NCBI GenBank assembly: GCA_905221605.1
Contig: CAJNDS010002226.1
Span: 251,001-315,000, forward strand
Direction of reading: 5' to 3'
Length of the DNA stretch: 64,000 nt
From: Symbiodinium natans
Lineage: Eukaryota; Sar; Dinophyceae; Suessiales; Symbiodiniaceae
Shown here: in pieces, positions 19,641 to 30,597 of the stretch
Position numbering within the stretch: position 1 is the first letter of the stretch
Layout of the letters: each line of letters starts with the position of its first letter
Translations under genes and position numbers: made by a program
The notes under the pieces: model-generated
Seen by the model: only the letters and a program-made list of their open reading frames with translations
What the model was told of the DNA's origin: nothing
Database searches by the model: none

Positions 19641-19939
19641 TAGGGTTTAGAGGGGGTAGGGTCCAGGGGTGTTTAGGGCTTTGAGGTTTTGCGTTGTGCT
19701 TTTTTTTTGAGGGGGGGGATTGGGATTTTGGGATCAGGACCTGAGGCGCTTCATTTTGGAAGGGGAATCGGTTTTGCTTGCCCTGAACCCTAAACCCTAA
19801 ACCTAAACCCTAGGTGCTGTTTCTGCTTTTTTCGGGCGTGTGTGGGCTCTAGGAGGAGCCCTGGAACTGCTTCAGGGCATGAAGACCCGGCACCTTCAGA
19901 ATGCAGAAATCTAGGGCCCGCTGAGATTTTCTCTAATCA

Positions 19940-20007
19940 CCTAAACCCTAAACCCTAAACCCTAATTAAACCCTAAACCCGAAACCCTAAACCCTAAACC
20001 CTTAGGT
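19940..20007 (-). repeat. CCCTAAA array with AATTAAA slip
   Basis: About nine units. Confidence 0.93.
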
Positions 20008-20180
20008 GAAACGTGCCAAAAAGCATGAAAATGAAAGCTCAGGGCTTCAGGCTTCAGACCTTTACGTTTCGGAAATTGAGGGTGTAGCTCAAGACGCTTC
20101 ATGCTTCATTTTCCTGATTCCGGGTGCTTGCGGGTCAAGGGCTAGGGGTTGCTAGTTCTGTCAGCAGCGGCTGCGAGACA

Positions 20181-20300
20181 CAACCCTAAACCCTAAACCC
20201 TAAACCCTAAACCCTAAACCCTAAACCCTAAACCCTAAACCCTAAACCCTAAACCCTAAACCCTAAACCCTAAACCCAAACCCTAAACCCCAAACCCTGA
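20181..20300 (-). repeat. Telomere-like CCCTAAA array
   Basis: About 17 units, the last three variant. Confidence 0.96.
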
Positions 20301-20447
20301 TGATCGCATCGGGTTGGGGAACGTTGGCTTCGGTGAAGCCCCCCTCCTAATTGCCCGAAATGAGGGGGCAGTGCCTCTCTGTGCACTCATCCAGCGTTCC
20401 ATGCGCGTATTTTGGGGTAACGACCCAAAATCACGAATAGCCTAAAT

Positions 20448-20543
20448 CAACCCTAAACCCTGAACCCTAACCCTAAACCCTAAAGCCTAAACCCTAAACC
20501 CTAAACCCTGAACCCTGAACCCTGAACCTTGAACCCTAAACCC
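20448..20543 (-). repeat. Degenerate CCCTAAA / CCCTGAA array
   Basis: About 13 units with a run of CCCTGAA near the end. Confidence 0.88.
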
Positions 20544-20688
20544 CACATGTCAATCCAAAAGTCTTAGGTGACACAACCCTCTCCACCCGCAGCATCGTCT
20601 CAGGGCACGGATCCCTCGCCGGTGATGGGCCTTCGCGTGTAGGGCCTGGCAAATGGCTCCCTCCATCAGGGCCAAGGGCCCCATGATA

Positions 20689-20823
20689 GGGTTTAGGGTT
20701 TAGGGTTTAGGGTTTGGGGTTTGGGGTTTGGGGTTTAGGGTTTAGGGTGTAGGGTTTAGCGTTTAGGGTTTAGGGTTTAGGGCTTAGGGTTTAGGGTTTA
20801 GGGTTTAGGGCTTAGGGTTTAGG
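20689..20823 (+). repeat. TTTAGGG array with TTTGGGG and CTTAGGG variants
   Basis: About 19 units. Confidence 0.93.
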
Positions 20824-22223
20824 AGACCCCAAAAGCCCTAAGACCTAAACCCGAAACCCTGCAAGCCCTATGAGCCCTTCAAACCCTCCAAGCCTTGACC
20901 CTATCAACTCTGCGAACCCTAATATCCCAAACCCTAATATCCTAAACACTAATGTCCTAAACCCTAAACCCAGTAAAACCCTATAAACCCTGTAAACCCT
21001 ACACCCTCAACCCTTCAGGGGTTTTGGGCGTGAGGGATTCCGGGCTTGGGGCACTTGAGGGGTTTCATGGATCAGGGGGTTGGGGTGTAGGGTTGAGGGT
21101 TTAAGGTTTATCAGGGGTTTAGGGTTTAGGGCTAGGGGGCTTAAGGTTTATCAGGGGTTTCGGGAGGCCATGAGAAGCTCGTTCGGGGCTTTCGGACGCT
21201 TCGGCGAGAGCCCCTTTAAGCTATTTCAATCAACAGTTGCCAATAAGGTTAGGGGCAAGCCCGATCCCCGAATCCCTGAACCCTAAACCCTAAGCCTTAA
21301 GCCCAAACCCTACAGCCGGAACCCTAAACCCTACCCCCCCCCCCCCCTCGCATCCCTAAACCCTAAACCCTAACCCTCCACCCTAAACCCTAAACCGACG
21401 CTAAACCTCCCAAAAAACTACCCTCAGTCGGACCTTCGGTCGCGCCTTGGCGCAGCCTTCGAAAAGAGGCGGCTTGTGAGGCGCTCAGGGCGGGGGGGGG
21501 GGGTCTAGGGGTTTTACGTTTAATAGGGTTTATAGGGTTTATACACACCTGTTTTTGGCCGGCTCAGGATTCACAGTCCTCATGCATCGGAAGGAAGGAA
21601 GGTTTACAGGGTTCATAGAGTTTACAGGGTTGACAGGCTTCATAGGGTTTACAGGGTTTAGGGTTTATGGGGTTTTGGGTTTTGGGCTTCGAACTTAGGG
21701 TATAGGATCCATCTACCTGGCGGCAACCTGTGCACCGCCTGCAAGGATGAAGCTAGGTGAATAAGGTCCCTGCTTAAGAAAGCCAGAAGAGGGTCAAGAA
21801 GGGTTCCCCTTTAAGGGTCCCCCCTTATCCTACCGAGATGAGCAACCTCCAGAATTGAACTCTTTGGGGCTAAGGGCAACCCGTCTCTCTGGGAGTTTGG
21901 CATCAAAGGCGAATTTGAGAAACCTTGCAGCAGGATTAAGTCTGTGTGATGAATATATCGTTTACATAGCAAAGCCTAAATAATACCCTAGTCTACAAAC
22001 CCTGAACCGTCTAGGGCCTGGGGGGTGGAATGTGTCCCTGGCATGGTACTCTCGGAACTCGGCCGCATTTCTATGGAGGAGGGTCCTTGGGAGGTTGTGC
22101 ACCAGATGGAAAGGGAAGACGGAAGTCCACACTATCACACCTCCACGGGACTGCGAGTTCAGCATGGTGGCTCTGAGTGTCGGATGTTGCTGTTCCAAAC
22201 CATGGCGTGCGAAGGGAGGAACG

Positions 22224-22352
22224 CTACCCTACAAACCCTAAACCCTAAACCCTAAACCCTAAACCCTGAACCCTAAACCCTAAACCCTAAGCCTAAACCC
22301 TAAAACCTAAACCCTAAACCCTAAACCCTAAGCCTAAACCCTAAACCCTAAA
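22224..22352 (-). repeat. CCCTAAA array
   Basis: About 18 units with several AAGCCTAAA slips. Confidence 0.93.
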
Positions 22353-22651
22353 CCCCCAAGATCATCGAACAACTTCAGACTTCTGGACCCTACATCCCCC
22401 CTGCTTTTAACCTCTGAACGGTAAACTCGCTGCTCTGCACCCCTTACCAAGGCCCTCCTCCCACGTGCACGCCTGCCGCCGAAGCATAGAGAAGACAGCC
22501 TGCAAACGGAAGCACCATGAGGATCCATAGCTTTGGGTGCAGGGTTTATAGGGTTTAGGGCTTAAAGCTCCCAAATTCCCCCCCCCCCCCCATGGTCCTC
22601 ATCTCAACCCTCCATGACCTATCATAAGACACCCTTACAGCCTTACTTTAC

Positions 22652-22711
22652 CTCAAACCCTAAACCCTAAACCCTAAACCCTAAACCCTAAACCCTAAAC
22701 CCTAAACACCC
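22652..22711 (-). repeat. CCCTAAA array
   Basis: About eight units. The flanks CACCCTTACAGCCTTACTTT and CACCCTTGCAGCCTTACTTT are near-identical on both sides. Confidence 0.94.
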
Positions 22712-22949
22712 TTGCAGCCTTACTTTTGGGTTAGGCCCGCTCCACGATGAAGTCCCGAAACCCCCAATTCCCAAACCCTAGGCCTTCTGTCTCCGAGACG
22801 ATTTAGGGTTTAGGGTTTAGGGTTAAGGGCTTAGGGTTTAGGAAGCTCTGACGTTCAGGTCCACGCCTTCTGTGAAGGGGTCCAGGGGGCTATGTTGGGA
22901 TTTAGGGTAGAGGGTCCAAGGATCAGGCTTGAAACTCGCAGGAACAGCA

Positions 22950-23047
22950 AACCCTAAACCCTAAACCCTAAACCCTAAACCCTAAACCCTAAACCCTAAA
23001 CCCTAAACCCTAAACCCTAAACCCTAAACCCTAAACCCTAAACCTAA
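22950..23047 (-). repeat. CCCTAAA array
   Basis: About 14 units. Confidence 0.96.
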
Positions 23048-23194
23048 ATTCTAGGTCAACTCCAACCTCTGAAACTTTTCTAGACCTTCTTTACGGGTCT
23101 GGAATCTGGGGGGCTCAGAGTCTTAGCAAGCGCGGAGGTGCACCCAAACAGGCACACCACTCTGCCAGCCCTTGAAAACCCCGAACCCCAGAAA

Positions 23195-23345
23195 AGTTTA
23201 GGGTTTAGGGTTTAGGGTTTAGGGTTTAGGGTTTAGGGTTTAGGGTTTAGGGTTTAGGGTTTAGGGTTTAGGGTTTAGGGTTTAGGGTTTAGGGTTTAGG
23301 GTTTAGGGTTTAGTTAGGGTTTTGGGTTTTGGGTTTATGGTTTAG
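23195..23345 (+). repeat. TTTAGGG array
   Basis: About 21 units, opposite to the array 150 bp upstream, with a TTTAGTTAGGG break near its end. Confidence 0.96.
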
Positions 23346-23478
23346 GAATCCTTGAGCACCTTTAACCGAAGAAAACCACAAGTCCTAAACCCCAAACCCC
23401 AAACCGCAATCCGAGAACCTTAATCCACTAAACGCCCGAAACCTGCAAAGCAAGCACGAAGCTCGTTCGCCCAGTAAG

Positions 23479-23588
23479 CTTGGTTAGGCACCCTTTCGGG
23501 GGGTTGGTTACTTTACAAGGGAATCCATAACCTTCTCCCCCCCAAAAAAAACAATAAACAAGGGAAAAATGTTACCACCGGGCTATGA
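23479..23588. mobile_element. Family A element, partly deleted, abutting a family L element
   Basis: It starts CTTGGTTAGGCACCCTTTCG, has GGTTGGTTACTTTACAAGGGAA, and ends GTTACCACCGGGCTAT. The usual GTAGCCCAGTG part of the left end is lost. Confidence 0.55.
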
Positions 23589-23706
23589 GGTACCTTATAC
23601 CCCCTGTCTGTACCCCGGAAGGTACCTCATTCCCCCAGTACCTTTTGCCCCACCCATATGTTTTTTTTAGGTATACCCTGTAAGGGAGTCTATAGGGTAC
23701 CTCATA
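23584..23706. mobile_element. Family L inverted-repeat element (123 bp)
   Basis: TATGAGGTACCTTATA at the left and TATAGGGTACCTCATA at the right are inverted with one mismatch. It abuts a damaged family A copy. Confidence 0.7.
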
Positions 23707-23826
23707 AACCCTAAACCCTAAACCCTCAAACTCTAAACCCTCGACTCTAGACGCTAGACCCTAGACCCTAGACCCTAGACCCTAAACCCTAAACCCTAAA
23801 CCCTAAACCCCAAACCTTAACCCTAA
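23705..23826 (-). repeat. CCCTAAA array with CCCTAGA block
   Basis: CCCTAAA, then about six CCCTAGA-type units, then CCCTAAA again. Confidence 0.92.
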
Positions 23827-23921
23827 GAAAGCAAACCCAACGTGTATCGGCGGCCATGGCCTTGGCAAAGCGCTTGCGCACGGAGGGCGTGGCGCCCTCA
23901 GCCACCTATTGAGCTTCGCCC

Positions 23922-24060
23922 TAAACCCAAAGCCCTAAACCCCAAACCCTGAGCCCTAAACCCTAGCCCTAAACCCTAAGCCCTGAACCCTAGAACCCGA
24001 AACCCTAAGCCCTAAACCCTGAACCCTAGAACCCGAAACCCTAAGCCCTAAACCCTAAGG
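23922..24060 (-). repeat. Degenerate array with a 36-bp higher-order repeat
   Basis: A block with CCCTGAACCCTAGAACCCG then AAACCCTAAGCCCTAAA occurs twice in tandem. Confidence 0.85.
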
Positions 24061-24173
24061 CTTGTGGGCGGGGCTTAAACAACTACATTTGTACGTCCCA
24101 AAGCCTAAGCAGCACAGGAGTCCCTTTGAATGCAGCCAGGCCGCAGTGAGAGCCACATAAATCCGCCAAAACA

Positions 24174-24298
24174 GGGTTTAGGGTTTAGGGTTTAGGGTTT
24201 AGGGCTTAGGGTTTAGGGTTTAGGGTTTAGGGTTTAGGGTTTAGGGTTTAGGGTTTAGGGTTTAGGGTTTAGGGTTTAGGGTTTAGGGTTTAGGGCTG
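24174..24298 (+). repeat. TTTAGGG array
   Basis: About 17 units. Confidence 0.96.
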
Positions 24299-24391
24299 GG
24301 GGTTTAACCCTCCATCCTGAGGAACCTGCTTCCATCCTGAGGAACCGCCCTCTATAACGAGCCCTTGCGCTGCAACAGAAGCCTGAAACGG

Positions 24392-24498
24392 GAAACCCTA
24401 AACCCTAAACCCTAAACCCTACACCCTAAACCCTAAACCCTAAACCCTAAACCCTAAACCCTAAACTCTAAACCCCAAACCCTAAACCCTAAACCTGC
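24392..24498 (-). repeat. CCCTAAA array
   Basis: About 15 units, opposite to the array 95 bp upstream. Confidence 0.94.
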
Positions 24499-24669
24499 CC
24501 CAAACCCCAAACCATTAAGCGTAAAGCCTGAACCATAAAGCCTCTAAACCATGAACCCTAGGCCCTAAACCCTCTAAGCCATTGAACCTAAACCCTAAAC
24601 CCTCTAAACCAGGAACCTAAAGCCTGAACCCGAAACACTTATCCTCCTTGAGGAGCGCGCGTTCTATGA

Positions 24670-24760
24670 ATTAATAAATATAAATAAAAATAAATAAATA
24701 AATAAATATATATATATATACATATATATAGACACATATGTATATGTATATATGCACTCA
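24670..24760. repeat. AAAT then TA microsatellite
   Basis: AAATAAATA units lead into TATATA and ATATGTAT repeats. Confidence 0.93.
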
Positions 24761-25169
24761 CCACTCGCCCTAAGGAGCCTAGGTACACTCGCCAAAGTCT
24801 TGGAATGAACCCGACTTCGTATGGGATAAACTTATGATTTCGGGGCCTTATCCCTCCGAAACCCGAAACCAAAGAAAACACATCCGCAGGTGAACTTTTG
24901 GCTTTTGTACTGCGGCTGAAAATTTTCAATGTCACGGTCCATGGTTTGGGAAACATATGGAGGCCCAATGTGGGGACCATCCGTGTTCGAGGAACTCGGA
25001 CTGGGCAAGCGCCGATTGAGACAAGGATGTCTGAGACAAGGATGTCTGCTTGACCGCCACCTGCTCTGCACAGTGTCCATCCCCGCTCGATCCAGCTTTC
25101 GGAGGCGCTTTGAAGACCTGTTTCAAAGATGAATTTCTGCCAGCGGCAGCCCAGCCTTGCGACCCAAGG

Positions 25170-25216
25170 TCCTAAACCCTAAACCCTAAACCCTAAACCC
25201 TAAACCCTAAACCCTG
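25170..25216 (-). repeat. CCCTAAA array
   Basis: About six units. Confidence 0.94.
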
Positions 25217-25528
25217 GGATGCTTCCTAAAAGTCTGGCGAGCTCGCTCGATGGCCGGCTGCAGCTCAAAGATCCATCCAAGGCCTCTTCCCGCTGCAGTC
25301 GGGCCAGCGTCGTGTGAGCCCAGGAAACCCTGAAAATGCACTTTTGGGGCTTACGGTTTAGGATGCTGAGCGAATATCGAGCCCCCCCCCCCCATTTCCT
25401 AATGATACAACTATATCTTGCAGAAGGGACTGTAACTTAGATGACTGCCCACAGCAAGCCACTCTCTACTCTCTACATAAGCCTAGGCCTTTGCCGTGTA
25501 TATATAAGCCCCACGCCCTAAACCCTGA

Positions 25529-25625
25529 CTTAGGGTTTCGGGTTTGGGGTTTGGGGTTTGGGGTTTAGGGTTTAGGGTTTACGGTCTAGGGCTTAGGGTT
25601 TTAGGGTTTAGGGTTTAGGGTGTTT
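25529..25625 (+). repeat. TTTAGGG / TTTGGGG array
   Basis: About 13 units, mixed. Confidence 0.9.
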
Positions 25626-25741
25626 AAGGTTTGTGGGGCTCCGCGAGCGGGACCTTATGGTGGTGGTTGATCTGAACCAGCTTCACCTTGCCGACCGTCA
25701 CCTCCATGGCCTTCCGACGCAGAGGTCCGTGGCCCAAAAGG

Positions 25742-25826
25742 GGTTCAGGGTTCAGGATTTAGGGTTTAAGGGTTTAGGGTTTAGGGTTTAGGGTTTAGGG
25801 TTTAGGGTTTCGGGTTTCGGGCCTAA
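25742..25826 (+). repeat. TTTAGGG array
   Basis: About 11 units ending TTTCGGG. Confidence 0.93.
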
Positions 25827-26127
25827 ATCCAGGGAATGGGGGGCGGGTTCAAGACACTAGCGAACACTTACACCTCAACAGGCACTGAAAGAAGCAGACC
25901 CTGCGCATACCGCAGGTGGTACATGAAGTAGGTGTATATATTTCTTGTACCCCCAAAAGGACACCCGGTATATATACCCTCACCAATTTTAAAAAGGAAC
26001 CTTATATACACTCACCAAGAACAGTAATATAAACCCTGCTTCACATGCTTCCACGCCCACACGAACTCATCATTAGCAGCCCCTGCTTCCTAAGCCCGGA
26101 CAAGCCCAAGACCTGCTATGCATGAAA

Positions 26128-26209
26128 ACCCTAAGCCGTAAAACCCTAAACCCTAAACCCTAAACCCTAAACCCTAAACCCGAAACCCTAAACCCTAAAC
26201 CCTAACCCC
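26128..26209 (-). repeat. CCCTAAA array
   Basis: About 11 units. Confidence 0.94.
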
Positions 26210-26336
26210 CCTTGGGATGGCCCAATCCACAAAGCGCTCGCAACCTGCAACTCCCGTGACTCCGAAGCCCCTGCCTCGCACTCGTCAGCGGAGGCAAGAA
26301 GTTTTGCCATGGAGTTACGATCCTGCACGCCTGCAA

Positions 26337-26421
26337 GGGTTCAGGGTTTAGGGTTTAGGGTTTAGGGTTTAGGGTTTAGGGTTTAGGGTTTAGGGTTTAG
26401 GGTTTAGGGTTTAGGGTTGCA
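26337..26421 (+). repeat. TTTAGGG array
   Basis: About 11 units. GCAAGGGTT occurs at both borders. Confidence 0.95.
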
Positions 26422-26574
26422 AGGGTTTGTTATAGGGGCTGGTGGATTAGGGATCAGGGTCTGTGGCTTGGGGCTTTGCTGGGTTTGGACGCGTAAGCTC
26501 TAGGCCCACAGTCGTGTAGGTCGATCATCGACAAGCTGGCAGGCAGTAGAAACTCTTTCGCAGATACAGGTTAG

Positions 26575-26620
26575 CTTGGTACCCCAGTGACCATAAAATA
26601 ATAAGGGCATCCGTTTAAGG
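26575..26620. mobile_element. Family A element truncated by telomere-like sequence
   Basis: The left part CTTGGTACCCCAGTGACC and AATAAGGGCATCCG is intact, then the sequence switches to TTTAAGGTTTAGGG-type repeat. The right half is missing. Confidence 0.6.
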
Positions 26621-27083
26621 TTTAGGGTTAGGGCTTGGGGGTTAGGATTTTGGGGTTCAGGCTCGGTGTCTCGAATGCCCGGCTCGCGGTTCTCAAAGGG
26701 CTCCCAAGTTTCAGACAAGAGCGTAGGTGTAGGGCTTCGCGGTGATTGGGCAGGTCATGCTTGAGGGTTTAGGGTTGAGGGTTGAGGGTTTAGGGTTTAG
26801 GGCTTCACCACGACATCCGAGCCCCGAAGGGCTCAACACTGACCAAAACCCTAAACCCTAAACCCGAAACCCGAAACCCTAGACCCACACCACCAAACCC
26901 CAGACCCACACGCTCCGCGCGCGCTTCAGGGTCTAAGTTCAGGGAGTTGAAATGAGGGACTCTCTAAACTATCTGCTTCTTTGGCGGTCCTTATTACAAG
27001 GCGGCCTCTGTTCTTTAGGGCACCCAAAAAGGGACCATCCTCTTGAGAACTCGCTTAGATATTCATGGCTGAGGTTTTCTGTG

Positions 27084-27160
27084 CGTTTAGGGTTTAGGGT
27101 TTAGGGTTTAGGGTTTAGGGTTTAGGGTTTAGGGTTTAGGGTTTAGGGTTTAGGGTTCAG
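27084..27160 (+). repeat. TTTAGGG array
   Basis: About 11 units. Confidence 0.96.
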
Positions 27161-27456
27161 CGCTTCAGGTCTCGGAGCCTCCTGCGAGGTTAGAGATCAA
27201 GGCGCGAAGGCTCTGCATCCGACATCCTCTCAGAATATGTACATCCTAAGACCGTCAAGCCCGAAATCTCCAACCCCCGAACCTTCTAGACCCTCCACCT
27301 CGCATCCAAATCCCGAAACGACCTTGAGGATTCACGGCCATAATGGTGCTGCCGTCCGGAAACTTCTCGCACACCAGGACGTTGCCATCCTGCAACGAGA
27401 CGGAGCGGCACCCCAAAAGTTCAGGGATATTCGGGGAGGGGGGGGGGGGGGGGGGT

Positions 27457-27608
27457 TAGTTTATGGTTTAGGGTTTAGGGTTTAGGGTTTAGGGTTTAGG
27501 GTTTAGGGTTTAGGGTTTAGGGTTTAGGGTTTAGGGTTTAGGGTTTAGGGTTTAGGGTTTAGGGTTTAGGGTTTCGGGTTTAGGGTTTAGGGTTTAGGGT
27601 TTAGGGTC
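27457..27608 (+). repeat. TTTAGGG array after a G-run
   Basis: About 21 units, preceded by a G-run of nearly 20 (27438-27456). Confidence 0.96.
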
Positions 27609-27799
27609 ATGCCGAGGGCCTGAAGCAACTCTTCCGATCTCAGGCTTTCTGGCTTTAGGTTCCCTGAGCTGCAAGCAAGCCCCCCATGTGATGCTTCCGA
27701 GGTGGCGAGCCGCGACCCCAAGGGACAACATTGAGGTTTAGGGTTTCGGGTTTTTTTGGGCCTTAGGATACTCATTGTTGAAACTTGCCAATCTAGGGG

Positions 27800-28086
27800 C
27801 CTGAATAATTAGAAAACGGTTTTTTTGGGGGGGTGAGAATAATGAAATTACAAAGGGACCATAAGGGAATACTATTGGCAAGTATTCCGACCCCTATATT
27901 GGGCTTGCGGAAGTGGTCCAGAAGCAAACGCTTGGCACTTGGGATGTTTCATGGTAGGAGGTGGCATAATATAGGGGCCAGAATAGGTACTAGCAATGTT
28001 CCCTTCGGGTCCCTTTATAACTATACTATAATGACCCCCCCCCCCCCAAAAAAAAAAAAAAAAGAAACCTCTTCTAATTATTCAGG
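27800..28086. mobile_element. Compound inverted pair of family B elements (287 bp)
   Basis: The outer ends CCTGAATAATTAG / CTAATTATTCAGG are perfect inverted repeats. Each arm of about 95-120 bp is a family B unit with AAAGGGACCATAAGGGAA or its inverse, a G7 or C14 run, and ends at CCCCTATAT / ATATAGGGGCC. About 70 bp of unrelated sequence lies in the middle. Confidence 0.7.
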
Positions 28087-28215
28087 CTCCAGTAAGGGCT
28101 CTGGCTTCCTCTTGCAGACAGCTGACCCCTCGGCGCAGAGCCTGACAAGAGAACCGAATCCCATCAACCTTGTCCAGCGGTGGAGCTTACTTGCAGGTAG
28201 GTTGCAATTCCCTCA

Positions 28216-28330
28216 CAATGGGGTTGCACGAACATCAGGGACCCCTAATTAAGTCCCCTCAAATAGTAGGACTCCCTTGCAATAAGGACCCCAATAGGGT
28301 ACCCGAATTTCGGACATCCCCAAATGAGCG
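28216..28330. mobile_element. Family R element, copy 2
   Basis: CAATGGGGTTGCACGAACAT and CAGGGACCCC at the left, GGACCCCAATAGGGTACCC and ACATCCCCAAATG at the right, in the same order as the 58-kb copy. Confidence 0.45.
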
Positions 28331-28599
28331 CCATGTAAAATCGAGGGAATGCGCCCCAAGCCTGCCAAAGAAGTGCTGCAAAGAAGCTCTGTCCGGGTTT
28401 TAGAGCTCAACAACATTGGAGAAAATATGTTGAAATAACAATAACCGAGTAGACTCAAATGAATTATAGTACAACCACTAGAACACTGCAATACGATAAC
28501 GCTGAAATGCTAGAACGCTGCAATACTCTCACGCGATAAGACTGTACGACGACATTGCTTTCTTACTTTAATACTACAAGACTAGAATTGGTATAATGC

Positions 28600-29110
28600 C
28601 ATCATCATACTATAATCCTATAACCCTAAAGTCCTAATCCTATGATACTAAAATCCTATAAAACCATGATACGATGATGCTATGACATTATAATACTTCT
28701 ATAATACTATAATACTATAATACTATAATACTATAACACTATAATACAATAATACTATAGTACTATAATACTATAATACTATAATACTATAATACTATAA
28801 TACCATAATACCATAATACCATAATACTATAATACTATAATACTATAATACTATAATACTATAATGCTATAATGCTATAATACTATAATACTATAATACT
28901 ATAATGCTATAATACTGTAATACTTTTCTAGATACTATAATGCGATAATACTATAACACTATAATACTATAATTCTTTCTTCCGAAAAATACGATAAGAC
29001 GATAATACTATCATGCTACTATATTACTAGAATACTATAATAGTACATTATAAAAATACTATAATACTACAATACTATGATAATACTGTAGTACGAGAAT
29101 ACTACAAGGC
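28600..29110. repeat. AATACTATA 9-bp satellite-like array
   Basis: More than 35 copies of AATACTATA and variants, dense at 28690-28925, spreading out in degenerate form from about 28430. It is the most AT-rich part of the window. Confidence 0.95.
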
Positions 29111-30057
29111 TGTCATGCTGTAACCACGCCTGCGTCTCGAGGACGACGTAGAAGTGGCAGTAGTCCAGCCGCTTGCTGGACCATTTCCTTAGTTCTTTAG
29201 GGCCTTTTTTTAGGGGCGGGGTGTGGGGTGGATGCCGTAACCCTAAACCTTATGCTGGAAGCCCTAAACCCTAAACCCAAACCCTAAACCCTAGATCCTA
29301 GGGCCTAGGGCCTGGGGCTAGGGCCCAGGCCCCAGAAGGTCCTGAAGCGAATGTCAACGAAGAACTACCGGACACCAGCAGGGCTTCGAGATTAGGGCTT
29401 GGGACCGTCGGATTTCGGGTTGAAGGAGGGAGGGTTTAGGGTTTCGGGTTTGGGGTTTGGGGTTCAGGGTTTAGGGTTTAGGGCTGAGGGGCGCTCAGGG
29501 GGTCTTCACCCGAAACCTAAAGAATACTCAGAGAAGCCCTCCAACAGGGTTTGAAGCTGCAGCCCTTTAGGCTGCCCCGGTGGCGCCGTCACCCTCCTAT
29601 CGGGGCCGGTGGATGAATGGGTATTTTGGCTAACCTTGCGGGTGTCTGTGCCTATCTAGTAGATACCTGGTCCCTGAAGCTACCACATAGGAACCCCTAT
29701 AATGCATTCGTACATGCACCCTTAAGGTACTGCAGGCTGAAGCTGTCTGTCGCTAGGCGATTCACGATGTTTGGCATGCCCAAATAAAGAGCGCATGGTC
29801 CAACAGGGCAGGGACTCTTTATTCAACAAAAATATACATGTGTACATGTATATCATGAATTTATTGAATTTATTGAGTTATGTGTTGATCCATTTATATC
29901 ATTATCACTGTCGCTGTCAGAACTGTCACTGTTTATGGTTAAATCAATTGATAAAGAATTGGATTTATTTGATTGTGGTGTTGGATGATAACAAATTACA
30001 ATTCATATACATCACCATCAAAACATGTCATATCATATCGTGTAGTTATGTATGTAT

Positions 30058-30128
30058 ATACTATGTACACATATATATATATATATATACTATGTACACA
30101 TATATATATATATACACATATCTATCTA
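30058..30128. repeat. TA-rich microsatellite
   Basis: ATGTACACATATATAT-type repeats in two blocks. Confidence 0.92.
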
Positions 30129-30597
30129 TAGAATAGGGGACTTTATGAATAGGAGGAAAATGTTGCCGACTATTGAGGCTCCAGCACTTGGCGGGCAAAC
30201 AGGCTCAAGGCTACGCATACCCAAGCTGACTTCTTGACTGCACATGAAGCGAAGGGAAAGGAAAGTATGCCCAAACCTAAACCCTACACCTCTAAACCAT
30301 AAATGGCTCTTGAGTCATGTACTCTCAAACACTTAGCCCGAAAATTTCCCAGTCGCAGGCTGCTGTGGGGGTGTGGGGAGGGGGGGTAAGCAGATGGACA
30401 CCATTTCTGCATGATTTGCGTGCTGGCGCCCGTCTACCTTCCTGCACGACCACGCCAACGTCGAGCCGGGCACTGAATTCCCGCGACAGCCATCGAGTTC
30501 TGACTCGCCCTGTGCCATCGAGTTCTGACTCGCCCTGTGCTCGCCTTGTGCTTCCCGCCAGTCCTGCATGTCCGGTAGATACGCCTTGTTTCGGGTG

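Larger units (their letters stand above)
16815..24640. other. Upstream of the membrane gene and beyond: arrays, no further gene
   Basis: 16815-17068 may hold the promoter or a first exon of the membrane gene; no TATA-like or spliced-leader signal is evident. 21530-21680 is a degenerate TTTACAGGG/TTCATAGGG repeat. 21700-22220 has mixed frames without recognisable protein. Confidence 0.45.
24761..30597. other. Intergenic, arrays, AT satellite and elements
   Basis: A 15-bp duplication (GAGACAAGGATGTCT) is at 25017-25046. 25880-26040 is AT-rich with GTATATA-like palindromic motifs. 29580-30050 has no gene; 29660-29755 has weak family H likeness (TACCACATAGGAACCCC). Confidence 0.45.

Noticed and set aside
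22025-22255. Plus-strand frame with EGPWEVVHQMEREDGS
   Set aside because: Two overlapping frames are open and neither shows a known family; the end runs into CCCTAAA repeat.
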